64,000 bases of DNA, taken from assembly GCA_907163375.1 (NCBI GenBank), contig CAJQUW010015343.1:38146-102145 (forward strand), given 5' to 3'. The notes under the pieces were generated by a model. The model ran no database searches, had not been told where the DNA came from, and worked only from the letters and a program-made list of their open reading frames with translations. The position numbers were made by a program, and so were the translations under genes. Source of the DNA: Prostheceraeus crozeri. Taxonomy: Eukaryota; Platyhelminthes; Polycladida; Euryleptidae. Below, piece after piece: positions 1-10,338 of the stretch (positions are counted from its first letter, which is position 1; each line of letters begins with the position of its first letter).

Positions 1-378
1 TTCTTCGTATGTTGTTCGAAGACCCGGGGCACCGAGAAAGGGTGGGAGCCCCGAGCGACTATCGTTCGCCTCTTCGACAAATTTCCACGGACTGGCAATT
101 TGAGCAGAAGTCGTGCGAGAAACAGCAGCGGAGCCGGAAGCGGAGGACACGAAAGAATCCTTGAGATTAGGTGGAGAATCAGCTTTGGCGAATGACGTAA
201 AATTAACAGGTGATGGATCGGGCGGCAACATAGTCAACTGCGGTAGGACGGAGTCATCAAGATCAGAAAACTGATCTGAATCATCAGAGTCGCTTTCACT
301 AACATTATCCATTTCGTCGTCACTGTTTAGGCAGATCAATTCTACAGTACGATCGAGTGAATATCGTTTGCGGTACAT
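1..378 (-). CDS. piggyBac-like transposase, N-terminal 126 codons (partial)
   Basis: An open frame runs from the ATG at 378 (MYRKRYSLDRTVELI...) to the window edge without a stop. Residues about 19-41 form a very acidic Ser/Asp patch, and residues about 97-126 contain FVEEAN...LPPFLGAPGLR, resembling the 'F-G-pG' start of the piggyBac core. PiggyBac transposases commonly open with such an acidic tail before the DDD catalytic core, which here lies off the window. It would encode the cut-and-paste enzyme acting on TTAA sites in the nucleus. The start is the first ATG after the terminal region. Similarity is by eye and the catalytic part is not visible, so the product call is moderate. Confidence 0.62.
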   Translation of the reverse strand, partial: MYRKRYSLDRTVELICLNSDDEMDNVSESDSDDSDQFSDLDDSVLPQLTMLPPDPSPVNFTSFAKADSPPNLKDSFVSSASGSAAVSRTTSAQIASPWKFVEEANDSRSGLPPFLGAPGLRTTYEE

Positions 379-739
379 AATAGTTAGTGTTCACAATCTC
401 AGTTGGAAAAAAATCAGTTCTGAAGAAATCAGGTTTATTAGCCAAATATTAGCAAATGCACTGTTTGAGATAAAAGGGTTTCCGCGTCAACGTTTGGATG
501 ACAATGACATGTTTTGCGATAAGTGATACCGATACGCCCCCAAGTAAAAAAATGTTCTCCAAAGTTATCAACATTTCGTCCTTCATTATCTTATCACTTT
601 AACACGTGTTTTCCCGCTGAATTTTATGGCTCGTAGAGCAGGCCATGCCGCACTGAGAGGAAAACTTCTTATGACTCGCACAGCGAGCCATCCGCATGTG
701 AAGGAATAATTTTTCAATACATTAGCCGCTGTGAAAGGG
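1..739 (-). mobile_element. piggyBac-like transposon, transposase-start end (continues beyond window)
   Basis: The segment ends at 739 with ...GTGAAAGGG followed directly by TTAA (740-743). Read from outside, this is TTAA then CCCTTTCACAGCGG, the layout of a piggyBac terminus with its TTAA target duplication. A transposase N-terminus on the same (minus) strand starts about 360 bp inside that end, the usual distance for the family. The other end lies outside the window, so completeness cannot be judged. Terminus and acidic N-terminal ORF are seen; family assignment rests on the TTAA/CCCTTT signature. Confidence 0.72.
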
Positions 740-1177
740 TTAATATGCTGTTTCCCGCGAATGATCTACGGTAAGTTAAAAAAAACCATCAGTCGTCTGC
801 AGCAAGTGTCTGTATTCAACCAAGGCGATGTTAGTAAGTTAGTTATGATGAATCACTTTCATACGATACAAGCTCTTAAGGCTGGTTTACATCCGCCTGT
901 ATTTTAGCTTCTGTATCTACCGAAGTCCCTCTGTTTTACAGAGGTGGAGTAGCTCTCTGTGTTTACAGAAGGGTTCACGAGAATAACACAGAAGGCTGAT
1001 TCTACTAAATACAGACGAGTTCAAAGAAACTCAACTCGTCTGTAAATACAGAATCATCTGATTGGCTAATGAGTTACATCGGAGAATGAAGCGTGCGTGT
1101 GAGTATACTGTACGCGTGTCAAGTCTACAACGCTAGTAGTCAACAGTGTATTTTCTGATTTCAATCACGAATTCACG

Positions 1178-1471
1178 ATGATGAACGGCTCTGAGAAAAA
1201 AGAAGCACAAAAGAACTTTGACGAATCGTTACTGAATGAAGTACGAAAACGAAGTTGCCTCTATGACATTAGAAGCAGCGATTATAAAGACAATGTGAAA
1301 AGAAGATCAGCATGGGCAGAGATATCTGAGTCGATCGGAGCTGAGAGTGCTGAAAAGTGTCAATCTCGTTTCCAATATCTGCGAGGAGAATATAACCGCC
1401 AGCAACGGTCATTGAAGACGAGATTCATCTATAATTCAAGTATCACAGTCAAACAACCTTCAAACAACTGA
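1178..1471 (+). CDS. MADF-domain protein of a Harbinger-like element
   Basis: This 97-codon ORF has a MADF/trihelix (Myb-like) DNA-binding domain over most of its length: DESLLNEVRKRSCLYD, then SDYKDNVKRRSAWAEI, then CQSRFQYLRGEY. The tryptophan/aromatic spacing and basic third helix fit MADF. PIF/Harbinger transposons are known to encode a second, Myb/SANT/MADF-type protein that binds the transposon and assists the transposase. It is closely similar to the MADF ORF at 35266-35544, but stops soon after the domain, whereas the other copy has a downstream BESS-like part. It lies inside the TIRs of the host element, so it is probably not a host transcription factor. Confidence 0.75.
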   Translation: MMNGSEKKEAQKNFDESLLNEVRKRSCLYDIRSSDYKDNVKRRSAWAEISESIGAESAEKCQSRFQYLRGEYNRQQRSLKTRFIYNSSITVKQPSNN

Positions 1472-1580
1472 AAAATACAGACACAAACACAGACCTTTAT
1501 GAACAACTTATTTACTTCTGTGAAATGTAATGGGTGACGCCAACTTTGTGTTTACAAAGCGTTCCTTCGTATTGTAAATA

Positions 1581-3234
1581 CAGTTTGTTTCATAAAAAAT
1601 GGATCACCCTTAAACATCGCCTTAACTTCAACTTTGTCTAACTCCGCCAAACTTGAACGAATTTCTCTGAAATTTGGAAGATATGTCAGATGTGCTTACT
1701 AATATCATTGTTGGAAATTTCAAGCATGAATATTGAGTTGTTTTCCCGTTATAGATAAAAAAGTAGTAGACATTTGATCTTCATTTAGCAATGTTACACA
1801 AAATCATACCTCACTCTTATAAAAGTACATTTGTTTCCTTTGTTATGTAATATGTTGTTCTACAAGCCAAAGCTATCAAGCAAAACAAAAATAAAGAAAA
1901 TCGGTCAATCAGAGCCAGTATAGCACCATTATTCATCAACAATAATGTAACTGCTACATGTGATTAACTGGACTTCATGTTCCATAGCTTCCTGACTTCG
2001 TTGCGGTGGTGTTGGCAGCACTCCTGATTGCTTTCAGCTAGAAATCTATCTCTTACCGGTTGAAAACAATACAAAGCACAAATGAACAATAACGAGATCG
2101 CATTCACAAAAGGCAAAGTGTCAGCCTTGCTAGAACTAGGGTTTTCTTTGCGAGATACAATCAAGCGACAAAATGTCCCTTACACAAATGTGCATCGATG
2201 GCATAATGATGATTTTCGACTCTGTCGTAAAGAGGGATCTGGCCGTCCACGCAAAGCATCCAAACGTAGAGACCGCCTAATTTTGAGATTTGTTAAAGTT
2301 GATCCAAGTCTCTCGTTAACTGAGATGGCTGCACTAGACTCGTCTATTTCTAAGTCCACTATTCGTAGAAGACTTATTAAGTCGAATTTCAAATGCTGCA
2401 AGAGGCCCTCTCAGATCGAATTATCATATCAGCATACAAAAAGACGTCTCAGATGGGCAATGAGTCATTGTCACTGGCGAAATCAATGGGATCGGGTTGT
2501 CTGGTCTGATGAGGCATCAGTCCGTCTGAAGGATAGTGATGGTCGATTGAGATTATGGATAAAATCTGATCAGGAAATTCCGAGACATTTACATCGTCCC
2601 CGGGTACAAGGTGGTGCGACTCTACTGATTTGGGCTGGCATTTGAACCAATGGCCGCTCTGAACTTCACATACAGCAAGGAACCATGATTTCTGAACGCT
2701 ATGTGAATGTTTTACAATGAACATTGGCCAAATGACAGATCAACTTGGTGATCCATCGACTTGGTTATTTATGGATGATAATGCTACGTGTCACATGAAT
2801 AGTAGAGTCAACTTATGCAAGTCTCAATTAGGGCTTAGGACATTATCTTGGCCAGTTCGCTCTCCTGATCTGAATCCCATAGAAAATGTATGGAGTATTC
2901 TAAAACGTAACGTTCGTCGTTCACTGCTACCTACAGATGGCGTATCACAACTTACGTCACTGTTAAAAAGAGAGTGGAGAAAGTTAGATCAGTCAAAAAA
3001 TCAACGATATCATCGAATCAATGCCTAGACGAATTAGCAATGTCATTGACAATAAGGGTAGGGCCACAAAATATTAGCTTCTTAAGAACCGTTACTGTAT
3101 CATAGCTTATCAGATTATATAAGGACATTTAAATATATTAGGGACATGAAATAACATGAAAAATGCTTTCTGTATCATACTTATGTTTTATTTAGTCAAA
3201 TTTCAGGATGATCCACTTTTTATGAAACGGACTG
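1581..3234 (+). mobile_element. Tc1-like transposon, family A copy 1
   Basis: Ends CAGTTTGTTTCATAAA (1581) and the reverse complement CAGTCCGTTTCATAAA (3234) are flanked by TA (1579-1580, 3235-3236), giving a 1654-bp element. A near-identical copy sits at 10339-11996. It is inserted in the right terminal repeat of the Harbinger-like element, and was therefore the later arrival. It holds a disrupted DD34E transposase. Confidence 0.92.
2082..3077 (+). pseudogene. Tc1-family transposase (DD34E), family A copy 1, frameshifted
   Basis: The N-terminal part (from 2082) has paired helix-turn-helix regions, a GSGRPRK hook (GRPR-like) and the first catalytic Asp in VVWSDEAS. It is stopped by TGA at 2643-2645, where copy 2 has Trp. 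The C-terminal part (from 2717, different frame) has the second Asp in WLFMDDNATCH and the Glu in SPDLNPIENVW, with 34 residues between them. A further one-base insertion in an A run near 2996-3001 alters the C-terminus relative to copy 2, whose frame ends ...DNKGRATKY. The shift between the two halves (around 2716) is shared with copy 2. The intact family would be a nuclear cut-and-paste transposase using TA sites; this copy cannot make one. Confidence 0.88.
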
Positions 3235-3259
3235 TACATACGGATGTAAACGGCCTTTA

Positions 3260-3541
3260 TTGCGCGCTCAGTCGACAACGCTGTACATAGCTTTCTCCAT
3301 ACTAATACGTGCATCGACAACGCGGAATAGTCCAATCACATGAATCATAACTGAGCGTGGGAAAACAGATATGGTCTATGGAACATAGATATTTAGATTG
3401 TATGTTCGTGAGTAAACACACCATGCTTTGCATTTCCCTGAATTTGATTTTGTCTGATAAATTACTTATTCTAATGTACCAAGTATTGCGGAATGAGTTC
3501 TGGTCTATATCATTTTTTATGTTTTTGAATACTCGTGTGAT
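3260..3541. other. no gene seen
   Basis: Short spacer between the Harbinger-like element and the first LINE fragment. It has no ORF with recognisable similarity and no clear repeat boundary. Confidence 0.5.
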
Positions 3542-6130
3542 TTATCTCATATTATCGCTGCTATCTAACTTAAGAAAATAGTCAATTGCTGATTTATAGC
3601 GATAAAATTCCATTGGTTTTATACCAAATTCTCCTATAATAATTCTCCTACTCCTGTTAGGTGTAGTCATTCGTAAATGGTGAAATTGTTTATAAAATTG
3701 CACAATCACACGATTTAAATCATTTAAATTTTTTTCAAAAAATAGTTCACTGTCATAATTCATTTTTGATATCGTTAACATCTCAAATGCTTCTGTTAGT
3801 ATTTTACCATCATCATTGCAGAATTCCTTCAAGGTTTTGGCAGTTACATATGCCTAGGTATTTCCTTTTTTGCTTAATTCTTCTATCTGCTTTCTATCCC
3901 TTTTTGAGATCCAAATACCTAAATACTTATTTTCCTCCACAACGTCAATTGAAGAAGAATAAAAGTCTTCATTTATAACAAGTTTTTCATGTTTTTGTTT
4001 TTTATTAAAAATCACTATTTTTCTCTTTTCTTAATTTATTTTAAACTATTATCTTCGCAAAAGTTTTGTAGATGCTTAATTTTTTTGATTAGACCAGTTT
4101 GCGTTTCGCTCAGCAACAAAATATCATCTGCATAGATGTGTGTCAATATATGAATATCTATTATTTTACAGGATCAAGGTCATCAATGTTTCTATACAAG
4201 TCGTTTCAAAAGTCATTCATATATATGCAAAATAGAGTTGGAAACAAGCTGTCTCCCTGAAGAACACCACTTTCTAGCTGAAATTCTTCACTTTCCTTTC
4301 CATTGAATAGAACTTTATATTTTTTGTCGTTTATAATGTGTTCTATTAATGATAAAAAGTTACCATCAGGAATAACGCATTTCATTTTTTGTGCATAATG
4401 CATTTTTAATTTATTTTAGTCATCAATCTACTTTTTAAGACAGAATCAAATACTTTCTTAAGGTCAACAAAGCACGTGAACAATGGTTTCTTATCATTTT
4501 TATATGCTTGTATCGTTTCTTTTAAGATCCATATATTGCCAATCGTAGAATTGTCTTTCCTAAAACCTGTTTGTGATTCATGTAATATTTTGTATTTATC
4601 CATCCAAACGTTTAATCTATCATTTAATATTCTTGTCATTAGCTTCTCAATACATGAAGATAGATTCAAACACCGATATGAGTTAGCATCATCTTTCTTG
4701 CCTATTTTTTTTCAATTAGGTAATCTGTTGTAGTTGTTATTTCCTTTAACCTGTAGGTAACGCCACATGGGTCCTTTTGAGGGATCAAATTCTTTTCACT
4801 TATCGTTATCTTCTACTTCATCTTCTCCTCAATCAAAGCATTACATTTCATTCTGACGCAATTGACATGTGCAAGCATCTGGGCCACCAGACCTTCAGAT
4901 TAAGTTTTGTCAATACATATAAGCAATTTCCGCAATTACTACACTGCCCAACACACAGTGTGGCAGACAGGCAGGAGTTCTCGAGTAAGTCATCAATTTT
5001 TTTCTCACTCTACTTATATTTACAGTACTTTTTTTTCATTACCTACATGTACCATTTGAATATTTTCAACATTTACATTTGTGTTTTATACTTATTTTTC
5101 ACATTGGTTTTACTTACTGAATAGTTCGATTTGTGATTTAATTCATTATTAACTGTGTTTCGCCTAAGGTTAGTCCTTGCAAATTTGATTTATGAATGGG
5201 AGTGATTCAGCTACTACGCCAAGGAGTGTCACGGTCTATCATAATTTTTTTAAAAAAGTGTGTGCAATATTTCGACTTGATTAGGGTCATTCTTTATCAT
5301 TTCATTGACATTATATTTCATCTGGACATTATCTTAATTAACTTAAATTTATGTAATGCAATGATTCCTTGTTGGCCTCAATTAGTTTATTGTAAATTCC
5401 TGACTTATTCTATTGCTTTTCTTTAATTTCTTCCATTAGGATTGATCCCTTAATTAAAACATTTTGGCGATATTTTTCTGTCATGTGTAAATGTCCATCT
5501 GATGCGTTTATCATAATTTATTTGTGCTTTAAAATTCTTATTTGATGCATTATTTGCTGTCGATTTTTATTCAATTCTTATATCAATTTTCATTGGTCTG
5601 TGATCAGTACATATATTAGGTTCCATAATTCTGAAGGTTTGTCTTCTTCAGCTGAAGTTGATTTCGAGTATTACTTATGTAAGGCTAGCGTTGCTGGAAT
5701 GGTTGCTCTACTTTTCTATTGACCTCACTGATCTTTCTACTCAGATTTTCGACCAAGTTATCCACTTCCTTCTTTCAGTACATGTTGTATAACAGGTCGT
5801 CGTCATCGTTCCATTTATACTTCCTCGCTTTCAGTCCTTCTACTGTTTTCTTCAGTTCCTTCACTAAATCTTCGTGTTTTTTCAATTCTTCTTCATAAAT
5901 ATGGCACGATTTCAGCATCTCTGTTCTTTCTCTTCTTGCTTGCTTCAACTATTCGCTCCATTGGCTTCCTGTAAAAGTTCAAGGATCCTCCTATCCCTTT
6001 CTTGCAATATGTCGTCAAGTTCCTTAGTCCTTTTCGCATTTTCTTCAATTTCGATTTTCAATCCCACAACGCTTGGCATTTCGTTTGATTGCATGTTTGT
6101 AATATGTAATTTATCTGTGTTTTGATGCCT
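3542..6130 (-). pseudogene. LINE (non-LTR retrotransposon) fragment A: coiled coil, endonuclease end, RT and C-terminus
   Basis: Reading leftward from 6130, successive minus-strand pieces occur in LINE order. First comes a Glu/Lys-rich coiled-coil stretch (about 6130-5760). An endonuclease-like end TDHRPMKIDI follows near 5600. RT blocks come next: TGFRKDNST and FVDLKKVFDS (4669-4406), GVLQGDSLFPTLFCIYMND (4403-4206), and the catalytic THIYADDILLLSETQ (about 4140). Last is a C-terminal block with DLNRVIVQFYKQF and GEFGIKPMEFY (3832-3542). Many stops and frame changes make it inactive. The clade cannot be assigned by eye. Two further fragments of the same family lie downstream in the same orientation. 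Confidence 0.8.
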
Positions 6131-7600
6131 TTCCTTTTTTCATGAGCTCTTCTATCTGTTTTCTGTCATTTTAGTGATCCAATAGCCTGAATATTTGCAT
6201 TCGTCTACAATTTTTATTGGTGATTGGCCTATATCATCCTCATCGGTTAAATTTAGCGTGTCATATTTTCCAGTTTCGTTGAAGATCATTATCTTTGCCT
6301 TATTATAGTTGAATTTTAATTTGTTATCTTCACAAAATGTATGAAGAAACGTAAGCTGTTGAATAACGCCAATTTGTGTTTCACTCATTAATAGAATGTC
6401 GTCAACATATATGAGTGTCGCTATTTCTTAAATATCTATTTTAGCAGGATCATATTTCGTTATATTTCGATAAAGTTCAGTTAAAAACTCATTCATATAA
6501 ATACAAAACAGAGTGGGCGATAAGCTGTCTCCTTGTGGAACACCAAATTTCACCTGGAATTCGTCACCCTCTTCATCACTGAACAAGACTTTATGGGCTT
6601 TGAATTGCATAATATATATTAATAATAGCAATATATAGGTATTATGCATCTCAATTTACTTATTAGTCTACTTTTTTCGACAGAATCAAATGCTTTCGAA
6701 AGATCAACAAAGCATGCGTGCAGTAGTTTCTTATCATTCTTATATATATTTATATTGTTTCTTTTAAGATGCATATATTGTCTATTGTAGAGTGATCTTT
6801 CCTGAAACCTGTTTGAGATTAATGTAATATCTCATATTTATCACGCCATATCATTTAGCATTCTAGTCAATAATTTTTCAATACACGAAGATAAGTTCAA
6901 ACGTCGGCAAGAATTAACATCATTTTTATCACCCTTCCTAAAAAGGGGATGATTCAAGTAGAATGCCAAGGAGTTTCATGTTCAATCATAATTTTATTAA
7001 GATTATGATTAAGAGTATGTAGGATCTTAATTTGGTTCGTGTCATTCTTAAGCACTTCAAACACTGTTTCGTCTGGGCCACTAGCCTTTGAAGTTTTTGA
7101 GTATTTCCGCTGTTGTAATAGTTTGATTAATAGTCGTTATTTTTGGTAGGTGATATTAGATCTATGAAAGTTTCGTCGTTTCGATTGCTATTTAGATTTT
7201 CAACATCGACATTCCTGTTTTTAATACTTTCTTTAAAAGAATGAGCTGTTAACTAAGTTTTATCTTTAGTGTTTTTCTTAGTCCTGCTTTTGTTCAATTA
7301 TTCCCAATATCTTCTACTGTCATTATTAGCTCTTGCTGCTTGGAGATCATTTAGCTTTATCTGTTGCAATGACTTCTTTTCCTTTTTAATGTTTTTATTA
7401 AGTTCTCTTTTTGTTTGTGATAATAACTTCAAGTTTTGCTCAGATTGATCGGCTTTGTACTTTCCACATTTTGTTTTCCATATTTTCCTAAGTAGTCTTA
7501 GCTCTTCGGAACACATTGTTTGTTTATTCAAATTCACCACAGTAGTTAATGATTTCATATTGACATCAACTAATTTATCATAAATTTCTGACTTATTTAG
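6131..7600 (-). pseudogene. LINE fragment B, same family: pre-RT region and RT
   Basis: From 7558 leftward there is a basic, helical pre-RT region (SEELRLLRKIWKTKCGKY ... SRRYWE). It is followed by degraded RT blocks (TGFRKDHSTIDNIY, then a degraded AFDS motif), FGVPQGDSLSPTLFCIYMNE (6649-6428), the YVDDILLMSET catalytic motif (about 6390) and LKFNYNKAKIMIF (6388-6152). These align residue by residue with fragment A. The fragment stops just where fragment A begins, so either one insertion landed next to the other or a tandem copy was truncated. Stops and frameshifts rule out function. Confidence 0.78.
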
Positions 7601-9399
7601 TTTCTCGCTATTTATTTTCTCTCTCTCTCAAAATTCAAAATTCAAAGGGTTTTATTTTCATGTGAAAATACCCAAGTAAACGTACAATTATGATGTATCA
7701 AGTTCAGCACCAATGAAATGTACGAGATGACAATGAGATGGTAAAAATTCAATGACAGCCTATTTATGAAAGTCAATACGCAACTTGAATGGAAGCATGG
7801 ACAGATGAAGTTGCAGTGTTCAATGAATCAGTTCAAAGTTTATGAAATAATGATACTGAGTGAAATGAAGGGACGCATTTTGTTAGCAAGGATGCGGGAT
7901 ATATACATGGGATTCACGTGAATGTATGACGTTTTGTTGACAATGTATTACCGGGATTTGAAATATTTGAAATGAGAGGAGGAATCATTCAATCCATACT
8001 TTCAAAAAGTTATCTTGTTTGATAGTTATTTTAATACAATTTCAATCTTTCGTCAGTCACGTCCACAATCATTCTTTATTAATTATTATTAAGAGTCGTC
8101 CTGCAAGGGCCGGCAGAAAATGAATTTCGAATATAAGACAACAAAAAAAATCACGAAGTATTATTCTAGGATTAATTGATTTACAGAAAAGACACTTCGA
8201 TGTGTAGAAGTTAATATTTATATCTATTCGTGACAAAAAGCGCCAAGAACGCGAGTTTTAATTCAACTATATGTAGATATATGTAGTTATGAATATGCTA
8301 CTGTACTTTGAATTAATATTTCAACTCACCTGTAATGACAAAGGATTAGAGGATTTGGTAAAATGTATATGTATGAAGCTGATCCGGCCCTTGCCTGCGA
8401 CTTGCTTAGGTAATTATTCAGTTGATGCACGAAACAGCATGAATTTCCTAATCATTTCACATTGATAGTATCGGCTGATCGATATTCATAATTTATTAAA
8501 TAATAACTAACAATAGCGTGTCATTTTGTAACGTCTACGTATAACACTAAGATAGGAAATTGATAAGATATTATTGTTGTGCTGTGCATAATCAAGTCGC
8601 GTTTCATTTTGTACGACATAGCTATCGGTTATGACGTACATATCGTCGTCTATCTGACAGTTGACATCAATTCAATCCATTGTTTTGTAAGAACTCCTGT
8701 TAACTTTTCTGACTCAAACGTCGATTCCAACTTACGCATCTCGTTTTAGCTATCCATTTCAAGGTGTACCGAGAAGGCATTGTTTCAGGGGAACCACTAT
8801 CTATACGGCATAGCTATCCATTCCATTATGTATTATCATTGCAGTCTTTTATGCTTCATCGATTCTTTAAGTCGATCATCATTCAAAATTGCAAGATAGC
8901 TCTCTCCTTGTTGACTTCTTTAATGAACATAGATATTGACTTTATTATGATGCCGCTACTGTTGTCCAACATGATATCAAATTCTGTCCTGGTGGTGTTT
9001 ATAAATTCTGTTAGATATCTTTGACGAAATTTGCTAAGATGTGAGCATAGTCCGGCAGCCAGAACGAGTTTCTGCAGGGAACGAGGCCGAAAGTGAGACT
9101 TTCACAGAATGATGCACACCCTGTGCCTGCTACGAATCGTTACGTCTGCCGAGTTCTAGTGAGTTCCTCTTCTTGTCAGACAGGATCAAAGAACAACACA
9201 TGTAATTCCGATGGGAAGCAGATTTCAGCTTTTGGCCAAAATAAAATTGTATATGTTTTCTCTGATTAAACGAAAAATACTAAGCCCAGAGACATAATTT
9301 TTGACATGAAGTGTCTTCAGGTTTCTTCTCTGAAGAAGCATTGCATTCGCTCGTCGGCTATCTTGATAAAAGTGTTTTTACTGCAATAAAGTTGTTTTT
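7601..9399. other. no gene seen
   Basis: AT-rich sequence with a short TC run (7618-7628) and scattered small ORFs without recognisable similarity. No TIR, tail or splice-bounded exon could be supported. Confidence 0.5.
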
Positions 9400-9950
9400 C
9401 CCAGAGGTTTGACAGATTCAATTTCATTAATAATTTTCTTGTTTGATGTATCTACATTGTATGTATTGGAATATTCTCTTGAATTTACCTTGTTAAAAGC
9501 GCTTTTATATAATTTAGAACTTAGACTGTTTTGATTGTTATCAATTAATTTCATCCATAGTCGAATTGCTGCATTTTAGAAAAGAAATTCAAAGGGCTTT
9601 ATACCAAATTTGCCTATGATACAGAAATTACACTAAGAACTTTTCAAATAGCAGAACGTTTTATAAAATTGGAGCTGTATACGATTCAGGTCTTTTAGAT
9701 TTTTATAGAAAAGGAATTCGCAACAGTATTTCATCTGCGATAAAGTTAAAATTTCAAAAATATCTTTTAAGATTTTTCCATTAACGTGACCAAATTCTCT
9801 AAACGTTTTTGCTGTTGCATATTATGATTTTTTACCCTTATTTTCTAATAGCTTTCTATACTTTCTATCGCTATTTGCTATGAACATCCCGAGATACTTG
9901 TATTCTTGAACAATTTCAATAGCTGTTACTGAGCTGCCGTGCTCTCTCTC
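9400..9950 (-). pseudogene. LINE fragment C, C-terminal part only
   Basis: The reverse strand reads YKYLGMFIANSDRKYRK, then AKTFREFGHVNGKILK, KDLNRIQLQFYKTF and IIGKFGIKPFEF. These match the C-terminal block of fragment A (KYLGIWISKRDRKQ, AKTLKEFCNDDGKILT, GEFGIKPMEF). It has in-frame stops. The RT core is absent, so only the 3' portion of the element is left. Confidence 0.68.
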
Positions 9951-10338
9951 TCTCATCACGAATACAAGCAAATTCAATGGTTAACACATTGACAATGTCA
10001 TGCTTTTCGGATGACATCCATGCTTCTGAGCAAATAAAAAAATATTTACACCTTCCATTAGTGAAGTCGCACGTACTTCATCAATATTTGTTACTACAGA
10101 ACGAGCTTCGGATAACTAGAGAACATAGGATTTTCGGATAGCATTTTGCAGGTGCCAAAGATTTATGTTAGGATAAAATCATCAATAAAAATCCAATTTT
10201 GCGTTAATTCGGTGATCGTCTCTCCCATGTTGTGTAATAGTACTACTGCAATGTACCAACTTTTCGTAAGATGAGTTCCCACAGAGTTATGGCATCCCTA
10301 TATTATGAGATGTGCGTGTAGAATAAGTATGGCAATTA
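9951..10338. other. no gene seen
   Basis: Spacer between LINE fragment C and the second Tc1 copy. No recognisable coding or repeat signal. Confidence 0.5.

Larger units (their letters stand above)
879..3256. mobile_element. PIF/Harbinger-like MADF-only element, interrupted by a Tc1 element
   Basis: Terminal inverted repeats AGGCTGGTTTACATCCG (from 879) and, reverse-complemented from 3256, AGGCCGTTTACATCCG continue into TGTATTT on both sides. Exact TTA target duplications flank them (876-878 and 3257-3259), as PIF/Harbinger elements make. Without the 1654-bp Tc1 insertion the element is about 0.72 kb. It carries a MADF ORF but no nuclease. Subterminal palindromes of the form TCTGTA-AA-TACAGA (1039-1052) and CTCTGT-TTT-ACAGAG (929-943) are candidate binding sites. 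The element at 33527-35832 has the same ends and MADF gene and also retains transposase pieces, which supports the family. Confidence 0.8.

Noticed and set aside
1178-1471. MADF ORF as a host transcription factor
   Set aside because: It is enclosed by TIRs with TTA duplications and has a sister copy in a second transposon.
2500-2545. CTGATGAG...GAAGG in the Tc1 gene as a hammerhead motif
   Set aside because: It lies inside conserved transposase codons (SDEASVRL). No stem I partner or GAAA plus cleavage triplet is in the right place.
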